Below the pieces are notes generated by a model, which was given only the letters and a program-made list of their open reading frames with translations, did not search any database and was not told the origin of the DNA. Made by a program: the position numbers and the translations under genes. From the NCBI GenBank assembly GCA_964035545.1, contig OZ037766.1, positions 4,255,722 through 4,319,721 of the forward strand: a stretch of DNA of 64,000 nt, read 5' to 3'. Below are positions 26,684-37,897 of this stretch, piece by piece. How positions within the stretch are numbered: the first letter of the stretch is position 1; the number at the start of each line of letters is the position of its first letter. Origin of the DNA: Bugula neritina. Taxonomy: Eukaryota > Bryozoa > Gymnolaemata > Cheilostomatida > Bugulidae.

Positions 26684-27270
26684 GAGTGTCTTCAGTTAGC
26701 AAGACCAAATGCTTGACAAGCTATACAGGTGGTTGAATAACCTGTCACAGGTGGCCACTCATTCGTTGATTGGGAGAATAAGAAATATTAATTTATTTTC
26801 TTGAATTAGGATACTAAAAGTCTATAATTTTGTTTACTTCCTTGTAGATGTTTTCTGTGATCATAAATGTTTATTCTATGTTAGTTTAAGTGCGTAGTTG
26901 CTAATTGCAAAAGCTATCTTCAAACTTTATGGCGTATTTTTGTATTGATTAATCATTATTTTTTGAAAAGCAGATTTGTTTTAGAATTATCAGAGTATAT
27001 TTTATGTTATTTACAATCAGTGCTTGTGTTCATAGTTTTACAATAAGTATGTCTTTTGTTTTAGAGCTTCCAAGAACATAAAATAAAATCCAAGTTACAA
27101 TCTTTTTAATGGTGTCTATTAACACCATCATGCTTGTTTCTATATTAATAAACATATAATCTTTATCTTTATAAATCTGAAGCTATATCAGGGTAGTAAT
27201 TATGCCAAGGCAATAATTGAGTAGTGAAATAATAAATTGAACTCTATTGCTGTTAAACTGTTATAGTTAT
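26684..27270 (+). other. 3' untranslated region of the LRR gene
   Basis: No further coding sequence. AATAAA at 27082-27087 and again near 27146 mark likely transcript ends. After about 27270 the sequence becomes similar to the gasdermin/SLC17A9 duplication unit. Confidence 0.55.
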
Positions 27271-28660
27271 TCAATCCTGTCTTATGGACACAAAGCCAGT
27301 ATATGCATATTTGCGCTCCAGTAACTACAGCTACCAATCACATTCTCACAGTAGTACACAAGTCTGTCTAGCTCTGAAACTGTTGTTTTTGTCACTGCTA
27401 TATTTGTATATTAGTCTACCAAGGAACATGTGTTTTCATAAGGACAATCCTTCTATACAAAGCTCTTTATATTATGATTTGTACTGTTTTATATCAAAGT
27501 TTACTTCAACAGTTTTATTAATTGCAAGTTTTCAATCAAAAAACATTTTAAAGACTATTTTCGCAACATTTTACATTTATAAATGTCTAAAAGAGTAGGA
27601 AAACAAATCTTATGTAATACTGTTTATACTCTGCTATATATTATTATAAATACATCATACACTTATGATAAATATACTAATATGGTGAGGTTTAAATAGT
27701 GACTATTCCTACTATTGCTACAAATAGAACATGATTAGTAAAAACTAACATGAATAATCAGCACCTCATAACAACAAATATATCAAAAAAATATATATAA
27801 AAATTATAACCTATGCTGGATCTGGTGTACACTGAAAATGCATATTATTGTCTCACCTGGGGTATACTTTACAGTTATAAATAATTTAAATATTTTTTTT
27901 AACACTTAAGAAAGAATTTTTGAGTAACCTAGACAAAGTTGAGGATTTAAAACAATTGAATGTAAAAAACAATGAGACGCTGTTAAATCATATGTAAAAA
28001 TAATTAGTGCAGAATTTATCTTTAATTAAAATGGGGTTTAAAGATGTAAATGCAGCATTTATTAAAAGTGTGAAAAGCTGAGAAAGGAGTCAGTCGAGTG
28101 ACAAGTCTTTCCTAGAGCTGGAAAAGTGACAAAGCTTGACTATCCAAGCGTGAGAGCCAAGATAACTACTACTTATTATGACAAAAACAGATTTAAAATG
28201 TTTTATTATGAACCTTAACTGTGCAAAGGCCAGAAAACATACATTTTCGAATATGCATACACAAAACTTTCTACCTATGAGTGCATGGGCACACACACAA
28301 CACTTTATATTTGCGAACGTGTTCACACACCAAATGTTTTAACTGCGAATATGCTCACACACACTACACCTTTTACCTGTAAATGTGGGTGGTTCTCATG
28401 GAAATAGGAGGGCAGCCAGAAGAGAAAGACAAAGTGACTGTAGCCTTGAGAAATGTTTGCCAAAATCATAGCCCTGCAGGCAACAGTATAACTATGCAGT
28501 CATTAAGTAAGCAGTATAATATAGGTGAAGCTGTTTATGCTTATAGTGAACATAATATTTTAAAACTTCAGAAAAATTACATCAGCTTTTTAATATTTGA
28601 CAGTTGAATTGGTTTGCTAAAATCAGGAAATAGTGGAAAATGAACAGGGAAATGAACAAA
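27270..28660. repeat. Truncated third copy of the gasdermin/SLC17A9 duplication unit
   Basis: 27270-27920 aligns in direct orientation with the flank 3' of the left gasdermin (36190-36740) and, inverted, with 51590-52220. At the words CCAGTATATG and CCAAGGAACATGTG it is closer to the right arm than to the left. 27920-28640 then aligns with 38560-39440, an interior part of the SLC17A9 gene. The piece between (about 1.8 kb, including SLC17A9 exon 10 and most of the interval) and exon 8 are missing. The copy stops at about 28670, where the palindrome arm starts. Confidence 0.8.
28377..28473 (-). pseudogene. Orphan exon 7 of SLC17A9 in the truncated third copy
   Basis: 97 bases on the minus strand, the same length as exon 7 in both complete SLC17A9 copies, encode a very similar peptide (FVFLFWLPSYFHENHPH) without a stop. 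Both splice borders are kept (CTGCAG acceptor, GTAAAAG donor). The neighbouring exons 8, 9 and 10 are gone, so the exon has no gene to belong to. Residues differ from both complete copies at ANISQGY (AHFANGY or AHIANGY in the others). Confidence 0.8.
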
Positions 28661-28936
28661 TAATAAACAAATGCTGAGGAAGGGGGTGTATGCTAACACC
28701 CTTCTACCAGTTCATATATTTTTCATATAGTTTTAAGCAATTAGCTCATTATTGATATTATTATTGATAGTTGAGTAAGAAGAACTATTGCCCTGAAATC
28801 TGTGAATAGCTTATTTCTTTTGACAATGGACAATGAATTAAAACTTCCTTATAGTTATAGTTCAATGGCGCTTGACTGACCTATATAACATGAAGTCATA
28901 TTTTAAAACTTCTAATTTACATATTGGCTATTATTT

Positions 28937-29015
28937 AGTTCGGTACCAATTCACTATATTCTACGCTCTCTCGTTGGTCACATTGGGTCTAAGACTGCTT
29001 TGAAGAAAGTTAAAG
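28937..29015 (+). other. Probable 5' untranslated exon of the left gasdermin
   Basis: The segment is conserved between the two arms (counterpart 59231-59290, minus). It has no ATG and ends in AG/GTAAGTTT in both copies. Its conservation up to a perfect donor upstream of a coding exon that opens with ATG suggests a non-coding first exon. The transcription start is not visible. Confidence 0.6.
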
Positions 29016-29853
29016 GTAAGTTTTTCATTATTTCAAAAATGAAATTTTTTCTCATAAACAGAATTTCTTCATGCTCCCATTTTGCCATGAGCTAAAGCTT
29101 AGAGGTTATGGGTACTTACTGCTGAAAATTCAAACAAATTTTGATATTTTGTTAGATTTAATGAACTGATGCTATGTAATAACGTAACAAGACTCGCAAG
29201 TTGTTACTATGGTCAGTCAATCACCTACCATTAAAGCAGCTAATATTTGAAAATAGTTGACTCCTATGTCAAGCATGTAGAGTTGGAAGTGCTACAGCTT
29301 TGTAAAGTAATAGGCAACTACTTAGACTGTAAAATCTAAGACAGAGCTGTGTTGTAATTAGGCTTTCTGTCCAGACATCACTAATGACTTTAGGAAATTT
29401 ATACTACAATTTCTTAACACTGAAAACTGCTACTAGGGAGCAAAAAACTAATAATATGTCAAAATTTTTCCAAATAAAATCAGCTGTAAGTAAATAAAGT
29501 TAGGATGTTATCAGACATTCATCGTTACCTAAAAAGTCAGTTTTGTATTTGCACTGCAAACCATTGTTAAATTGAAACGTTGTAGCCATACGTTGAAATT
29601 TACTTCCTAGTTTAGTTAATGTGTGATTCAAATGTATTTTCATCGAATAGTTAACTCTTATAATTTCAGTTGTTGTATTAGAATAAGCCATAGCATTTGC
29701 TCTTATTTTGTGTTACATACATCCATAACAATCCCTCAAGTCCCCTCTGTCTTGTAAACAATAATTTTGTATTTGTTCATCAATAACAAATTTTCAAGTC
29801 CTCTATGTCTTGTAAACAATGCTGAATTATTAAAAGGAAATAGGGATTCATCA

Positions 29854-29861
29854 TGCTAACA
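29854..29861 (+). other. Empty target site of the right-arm hAT MITE
   Basis: TGCTAACA occurs once here, in sequence otherwise matching the right arm, where the same 8 bases (TGTTAGCA on +) occur twice and flank the MITE at 58117-58439. This is the uninterrupted pre-insertion state. The equivalent point for the 776-bp element lies at about 29909-29912 (single ATT). Confidence 0.8.
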
Positions 29862-30550
29862 GAAGGAACTGCTACTGCCGGTGTCAAGGTCAAAGGCAAG
29901 GCTATTTCAATTTAAACTCAGCAGCTACATAGCTTTTATATTATTTATAGCTTGTAAAGATACTATAGAAAAAACTTTATAGCAATAGCTTAAATATAAA
30001 TTGTCTTTTGGAAAAAGGATGAGTGATGGCAATGTAAGGAAATATCTTTCTTTAACTAGTAAACAATTATTCACACATTTCTTCACTGCACAAACATACA
30101 GTCAGATGATGTTTTCACAAACTCTATGGTTGTTTGTCAGTTGCATGTCATTTTGAGCATCACTATTTCCTGGTTCATGCTATATAGCTCCATACACAAT
30201 TGTTCAAATCCTGATTGCTCGAGTGCATAGTTAGGGAGAGGAATATTTGTCGTATGAGCTATAGCAAACATTTGCAAGGTTGTATCCATGTACGCTAGAG
30301 AATTTTCTGGCATATAAATAATGATGCCTACATAATGTATATGGTTCATCTTTTGACACTGTAAAAGCTACATCATTCTAGCTTTGCAATAGAATTAGCA
30401 ATAAGAACTAGTAGTGGAACGGCCGCAAACCATGGCCCAGATGAAGGGCAGTCCCTAAGCCTAGTCTAGTGTAAATAAAAACTTTTATAATCATAACTGC
30501 ATTGATGGGAAAATATAAAATATGTTACAAATGTAATCCACTAATTTTAG

Positions 30551-30914
30551 ATGTTACCCGAAAAGAATAAGTTTAAGTGTATAACTAAGAAAGTGGTGGA
30601 ATTTCTGGGAGAGAGTGAGGGACTACTTCCTAATGAAAATCTCTGTGACTCAGGAGAACTAAAACTGAAGGCTTTGGTAGAAATGAAAAGGAAAAAACAC
30701 TTCTTCCAGAAAGCCAAGTACTTCCCAAAAGACTTGCTACTGGATGATTTTTTTAAAGAGGAAAATCCAAATAAGGTAATAAATTACAGCTATTGTAATA
30801 AAATATAGCCTACGCTATATTATATATATTATATAGAGCCTCTCTATATATATATAAATATATATATATAGCCTCTATATATTATTACATAGAGCCTCTC
30901 TATATATATATAGC

Positions 30915-31004
<90 letters not shown>

Positions 31005-34000
31005 CCTCTATATATATAAATATATATATATACACATACACACATACACATATACATATACATATATCATGATACCATATAGGCCTATAATGTGATTTCT
31101 ATATTTAAATTTTTGCAGCTATTTCTTAAAGGCTTGCTAATTCATAAAGTAATTATTTTACCGAAAAGCAAAAAATATGCTAGTATTTCAGAAAACTTGG
31201 TACTAGTGAAAATATCATATAATTTATAGACTGCAGGTAATTGTGGAAATGGTTAGGGAATATCACTTGCTTACCTCTACGGAATTATATTTCTATAGTT
31301 GGTTAGATCACAGCTACTGTATACTTACAACAGAAGAATGTTAACTGTGTGCTGTAAGTGTTATAATATGAGAAATTCTGTAGAAGAGGTACTGGCAGTA
31401 GAGATTTCCTATAAGATGGAAGTTGGTGAAAGAGTAATTAAAATTGAACAGTGTTATTTACTTATTTAAGGTCTAAAATATTATAATTAATAAATATTTG
31501 GTGCTAGAAATGCTCCCCCCTACACTCTAAAGTTTAAATCAGTTTAAAATACTTATATTTGAACATGGAGTAGCTCTCATGATGGTTAATCTTTATAATA
31601 ATCTTCTAGCAGTTGAAAATTCCACCCAATAATGAACCGCTTGTCAGCTTGGTATATTATGAGAACCTTAGTGGGAATGGATACGTTGAGGTGGAGGCTA
31701 GCAAAGCAGTTCAGGTGAACATCTCAGCCAGTAGAAACAGATCACTAGAAGCACACCTGGGACCAATATACAAATCGAAAGTTTGCAAGCAATTACTGAT
31801 GGACCGATTCAAAGACAGGTGAGCCAACTAAATATCTATTGAGTAGAACCTAGCTACTCCTTTGCACAAGATATATAATATTTTTGAACAATTACTCAGT
31901 ATGTTGTTGATAAAATATTATTATAAGCATGTTCTCTTAAATCAGCCATGCATCTCATTATAAAATGTAAAGATTCGAACTGCTAATGCTTTAATCATAA
32001 ATCACAACTATAATATATAACTACAAAAGATATGCTCTTTTAATCGATCCATTGATTCCTTCAAGATAACATATTATAATAACTTATTATAACCAATAGT
32101 TCACAAATAGTGTATACTAACTTGCAAATGAAGTACCTAATAAAATAAAAGTATTATGTATTACAGATTATATATTATGCAAGATAAATATAAGAAGTTT
32201 TGTTTATATTTATTTTGGGAGTAATAATAAAAAACATTGTTTTAACAATTGTAGCAAGCTGGATATGAGTAAGACGCTACTGAAACAGATGTGTGAGAGT
32301 GATACTAGAACACTGTGTGTGGTCACCGGCGTGGTGAAGACAACCACCGAAGCTTCAGTGATCTTTCATGACAGTGCAGAAGGAGGATTCAACGCAAAAG
32401 TATAATGAGCCATCACACTGAATTGACTATAGTATACTTGACAGACTCACCTGACTATACATAGTGTACTTGACACTTTGACTCAACTACAATGTACTTG
32501 ACACACTGACTTGACTACTATATTCTTGGTCGACTGACTTGACTACAATGTACTTGACACTTTGACTCAACTACAATGTACTTGACAAGCTGACTTGACT
32601 ATAATGTACTTGACAAGCTGACTATGGTGTACTTAACACGTAGACATGAATGTAAATTTAGTTAACATATCAATGACTGTCAATGAATAGTAAGTTGACT
32701 AGGCAGGCATAAGTTTAAAATTCATAGTAATTTATCTCATGATTGTAAATACAAAGACAAGAGAATTTAAATTGTTTGTTCAAACTTTGGGTAAAACTCA
32801 AAGATATACGAGTATTGTATACAACTCTCTGTGGCCACTGGCCAGGTGATAGTTGCAGGTGGAGAAGTGAGTGGCGGAGGAGGTGGCAGCAGAAATACAA
32901 GAATATTAATGATGATTCCAAAAGAAACGGTGTTGGCCTACAAAGTAACCGAGTTACAGATCGACCGCAACACTGGTCAGTTTTCTTGATTATTTAAATA
33001 TATAAAGTGGAAAATGGGGTATAGTAAATGAGTTACACACTGCACACATGCAGCCTGTTTTGTGCAAGTCTCGTGAAATGTCAAAAACTACACAAGTTTT
33101 TATAACCATATTGTCATTTTTTACTTAAACAGCTTCAAAAAGGAGCAGTTTGATTTTTCCAGGTCTGTGTGTCCATGCCGGTTTGTTATGTTGAAACAAA
33201 CTGCTTTAAACAAATGAGTATCTTTCGAAATTGGTTAATTTTCTGCATTGCTTTTAAGATTCCTCGAATAAATGCAAATTATTAATTGCATTCTCACTTT
33301 ATATAGCAGTCGTGGCTATAATTGAGCATGAGTACATTAAATGTAATAAGATTATGTTCCTGTAGGTGACGCAGAAATGGTTCTATCTAATAAAGCCAAG
33401 GGTGGATTTGGTATATTTCAGACCACACGTCAGGGTAAGTTATAGTTTACATACTGGCTTCAGTATAGATGGTTTACTACTCCCTTTTATATTTATACAG
33501 CAGTGTACTATTACCCTATTCTACTTGCCAATGTTCCATGTTCAGCTACAGCTTTATTAAATGCAGGTCCAAATAAACAAACCATATTCCGGCACGGGAA
33601 GAGAATTGCAGCTCCCGAAGTTCCTTCAGCAAGGCTTTACCAGCGTAGTGCTTTATATGGTGAGTGCAGTTTAATACATTATAGGTGAATGTAGTATAAT
33701 ACATATAGGTGAGTGTAGTATAATACTTTGGTGAGTGTAGCTGAATACAAAGGTGAGTGTAGTGTGATACATAAGAGAGTGTAGTGTAATTATGCATAGG
33801 TCGGTGTATTGTAATACGTAGGTGAGTGAAGTGTAATGCAAATCACAATCGAAAATAATTGAAATATTGTGCATTTTTACCTTTTTGTTTTACAAAGTTG
33901 TGGCTTACAAAACTCTCAAAATGCACACTATTGTGTTATTCATTTCATTAATTACATTGGGCGTATTATATACTATATTGTATAAACTATTTGGTTTGCA

Positions 34001-36114
34001 TTGCACTACAATATATTGTAATATGGATTTAATATATTACCATAATATTATATTTTACATACACGTAGACTTTGGATAATTATGTTTACTAGTAACTAGT
34101 AACTAGTGAGTAGAGATTAGTAACTAGTCAATAGTAACTAGTGAGTAGAGATTAGTAACTAGTCAATAGTAACTAGTGAGTAGAGATTAGTAACTAGTCA
34201 ATAGTAACTAGTGAGTAGAGATTAGTAACTAGTCACTACTAACTTATAGGTTTGACTAATTGACATGAAACTCACTATAATTAAATAACAGACACCCCTA
34301 TAAATATTTAAATAGCATCTTTTGAGAAAAAGTAGTAGCCGTGGTCTAGAGCATTTTCTTCATAAACACGAAGTCATGGGTACAAACCTGTCGAAGGCCA
34401 TTGGTGATGCAAAGAAGAGCATCCAGTCATAATTGCTCCTGTGCCCCATCTGAATAAGTCCTCCCATCAGGGGCCTTCTCACAAGGATGGCGATTATCGA
34501 CTTGCTTGAGTTTTTTATTGAAAACAGATTTCAGTGATGGACTCATGAAAATATCAGAGATGACTCAGGTGTAAATAGAAATACTCAAAGAAGTGCTTAA
34601 ATAAAGCTACAGCTGAGAATGTAACTTTTGTTGAAGAAGCAAAAAAGACGTCTAGCTTTTTTATTTTTGATAAATATTTTATAATTTAAAGGAACTTAAT
34701 GAAAGAAATAGTATTGGCTTAAAAAATGCAAGGAGCTGCTGATTTAATGAGCTAATTTATACATGTTGTTAGAACATAAGGCAAACTTTTTCATCATCCA
34801 TTATAACCTTATCAATCATACGCTCACGGACATGGCTATTATTAGTTTCCTGGTCCAAGACCTTGGCCTAGCTAGTATAATGAAAATCCTGTTGGGGTGG
34901 GCTGATATAGTTTTGCTCTGCCCATTGAAACTAAGTGACACTGTTTTATCTTTTCAGCAGATAATTTCTGAATTTGCAATTGTGTAAAATAAACCAAAGC
35001 CATTTCAGATATTGTGACTCTGCACCAGCATTAATAACTGCTATTTCCAGGAATAGAAGCAATTTTTTCATCATCTCTTAATAAAGCATTTGTTATCTCA
35101 GGCTTTATTATTTTAAACAAAAATCAATCAACTTGCAAATTACTATATAGTAACTTCAGGTTATTCTGGCCTAGTGGTAGGTTGTCTAGTTTATATAGTT
35201 ACCACATGTTTTGACACAGATATAGAAGCAGAAGATGATTTTATACAGAACATGGTAACCACCTTTCAACTCAGTCCAACTGATGCAGGGGCTGTAGTTG
35301 CATCTTTTATTAAAGCTTGCCGGACTCCTAGTATTTTGGAGGAAATGGCATTGACTTTAGAGAAACCAGACAAGAATTATGCAGAGATGGAGTGCATATT
35401 GAAGGATTATTTCACAGAATTAGATTTTGGCAATTCAGGAGAAATGCCAAAAGAAGTCCTAGAGGCACTGCTGATGATGGCTACAGTGTTAGTTGAGGCA
35501 GATGAAGAGGTTAGCTTGCAGTTGTATACTTATTGCACAAAATAGAGAATAATTGAAGATGCCACAATCTAATGCGCGACATTTTAAAAACTTGCATGAT
35601 CAGTGTATTACACTGCGTATGTGTGTGCGCGCATGCACAAATGTATGAATGCACGCACACACTCACAGATACATATATAATGTATATACTGAAGATCTGA
35701 ACTTAATAGAGCTAATTGTCAGTTATCCACTCTTTTCTTTCATAAGCAACAATCCGTTTTTTTGTCTACAAGTCTCGTTAGTTGTGAAAAGTAGAACTTA
35801 AACGTATTGTTTTTGTAATTATAGCAACTTCTCCTTTTCAGGTGCTAGAATACCTATCATGTGTGACCTGTGACGAGATCTCATTCCTATCAGCAATACT
35901 GACTAAGACCAGAGATGGAACACCACTGTCCAATGAAGACCAGTTGTACACTAAACTCTGTATGGCACCAAAGAGTACACAAGACTTGCTTCTGAAAGGG
36001 TTAAACTATCAGCATGATGAAAGTGATGAGTATTTTAAACCTCCCAAAAATACTAGTGACATCCAGCCTGTATTCTTGGCAATCACTATTTTCAATCACA
36101 TGTTGAATTGCTAA
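30551..36114 (+). CDS. GSDM: Gasdermin family protein, left copy (GSDME/PJVK-like)
   Basis: Gasdermins are cytosolic two-domain proteins. Cutting the linker frees the N-terminal domain, which forms plasma-membrane pores during lytic cell death. Coding exons: 30551-30775, 31610-31818, 32255-32399, 32846-32975, 33366-33434, 33546-33659, 35220-35509, 35842-36114; 484 aa in one frame, no stops. The N-domain (exons 1-5, about residues 1-259) has the family pattern: KKVVEFLGE, then a basic-aromatic [45 protein letters not shown]. The linker (about 260-300) is encoded mostly by 33546-33659. The C-terminal regulatory domain is exons 7-8. The ATG sits directly at the acceptor (TTTTAG/ATG); the start used by the right copy is lost here (ATA in place of ATG), making the N-terminus six residues longer. 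Divergence from the right copy is highest in N-domain and linker. Confidence 0.9.
30840..31075. repeat. TATA-rich microsatellite with interruptions
   Basis: A long (TA)n core (about 30920-31003) flanked by TATATATAGCCTCTATATA units and a TACACATACACA tail, in the intron after the first coding exon of the left gasdermin. There is no matching expansion in the right arm. Confidence 0.9.
32425..32640. repeat. Minisatellite next to a 5' splice site (left gasdermin)
   Basis: About seven degenerate units of some 33 bp containing GACTACAATGTACTTGACA start about 25 bases after the donor at 32400. The right arm has a shorter version of the same array in the same intron position (about 55135-55245). 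Confidence 0.8.
33660..33837 (+). repeat. 22-bp minisatellite built from the exon-intron junction (left arm)
   Basis: Starts at the donor of gasdermin exon 33546-33659 and repeats it: GTGAGTGCAG, then about seven units of ATAGGTGAGTGTAGTATAAT type. Several units preserve an AG/GTGAGT donor. Shares unit and position with the longer right-arm array at 53752-54065. Confidence 0.85.
34088..34241. repeat. ACTAGT-rich tandem array (left arm)
   Basis: Three to four copies of a unit of about 44 bp (GAGTAGAGATTAGTAACTAG plus TCAATAGTAACTAGT). The right arm has a related, less regular array at 53231-53402 next to an exon that the left copy lacks. Confidence 0.9.
34330..34515 (+). mobile_element. tRNA-derived SINE, left arm only
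   Basis: The head has a Pol III A-box-like TGGTCTAGAGC (34342-34352) and, 36 bases later, a B-box-like GGGTACAAACC (34378-34388). A conserved-looking body follows (GTGATGCAAAGAAGAGCATC, then CATCAGGGGCCTTCTCACAA) and a T-rich tail. The AAGRGCATCCAG block is reminiscent of shared 3' parts of invertebrate tRNA SINEs; this is from memory and unverified. No counterpart in the right arm. Confidence 0.65.
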
Positions 36115-37897
36115 GCTTTAAGAGTTTTCTTTCCCTTAACCTTTACATCATAAAAGTATTTCTAAGTAGTTTGTTTAAATATTCAATATGAAAATATATC
36201 CACCTAACTACAGTTACCAAAAGACGTTCTCATAGTAGTACACAAATCTGTCTAGCTCTGAAAAGGTTGTTTTTATAAGGATATTCCTTCTATACAAAGC
36301 TCTACATATTATGATATGTACTGTTTTATATCAAAGTTTATTTTAATAGTTCTGTCATTTTACATTTATTCATTGCAAGTTTTCTATTAAAAACATTTTG
36401 AAGACTATTTGTGTAATATTTTACATTTACAAATGTCTAAAAGAGAAGGAAAACAAATCTTATGTAATCAGTAATACTGTTAATACTCTGTTATATACTA
36501 TAAATACATCATACACTTATGATAAATATACTAATATGGTGAGGTTTAAATAGTGACTATTCCTGCTATTGCTACAAATAGAACATGATTAGTAAAAACT
36601 AACACGAATAATCAGCACCTCATAACAACAAATATCAAAAATATATATAAAAATTATAACCTATGCTGAATCTGGTGTACACTGAAAATGCATATTATTG
36701 TCTTATCTAGGGTGCACTTTACAGTTATAGATAATTGAAATATTATTTTGTTGCAATATTAAAAAGGAACTTTGGAATTCAAGAGGATTTAAATTGCGAT
36801 AAAACAAAAATGACAGGAGATTTGAATGAAATCTGAATTGAATGAAAAGAAAAAAACATGAGTTGTGAACCAGATTGTTGAACCTGAAAATATCATATTA
36901 AAACTATCCAACAGGGAATGAATTTTAATGAAAATTGACAGCAGATATGATTGCAAGCAAGAGTGTCGACTTATAAGCATATGGAAAGGATGTCTTCAGT
37001 GAGATAATGTATATATGATGACACCAATACAGCTAACAATAGTTATCCCCTAATTACTATTTACACTATTTACGAAAGACTAAAAACGTTTAGTTGAAAG
37101 CTAAACTCCATGAAACCAGAAACTACTTTTGGCTTCAGCACCAAAACTACAATGTAGACAAGCATAGAGAGATGCTTACCTCAGACAATAAAGTTGCGTT
37201 TATACCTCTGCTGAAAAAAGTACCGAGTTTAAGTTAATAATGCTAGTCCGGGCACCCCTTTATAGTCAAACTGAAACTCGTTGAAATCATATTGATATGG
37301 AAACTCACTTTCTGAAATTGAAATTTGACTCGCACAATAGCTATTTGATGCCCTTTGTAAACGTCGTGAATTAGTGAAGCGGAAAGCATAAAAGCGATAA
37401 TTGAGAAGGCGTAGGCTATATAATTATAACCGTATAAGTACGTTGTCTGATCGCCAAAGTAATAACTAAATAACGATGTTTACAAGGAGTTATTTTTCCT
37501 ATTTTAAAATTGGCCGATTAAGTTATCACAGTACAAAAATTTCAACGAGTGCCTTTTACAATGCAATGCAACTCGGAGAAATTTCAACCCGGCCAAATTG
37601 AAATTTTGACCGAAAATCGTGAAGGTATAAACGCAACTTTACAGCTACTGACAGTGACTGATATATTACACGACAAAGTACAAATTATACTATTAGTTAA
37701 ACTAGCAGCCATATATAGTTCTATGAGAAACCCTGATTAAATAAGAATTTACATGAGTTGCTACATAAAAAGTGTGTTGAGACGGAGTGCGTGCACTGTA
37801 CGTACAGGAAGTTATGCAGACGTTGAGTTGTGCATCAGCAACCAGCAGTACTTGGTTCTGTAGATAGAAGAAATGTAATACTCTTGTATTTTGAAGT

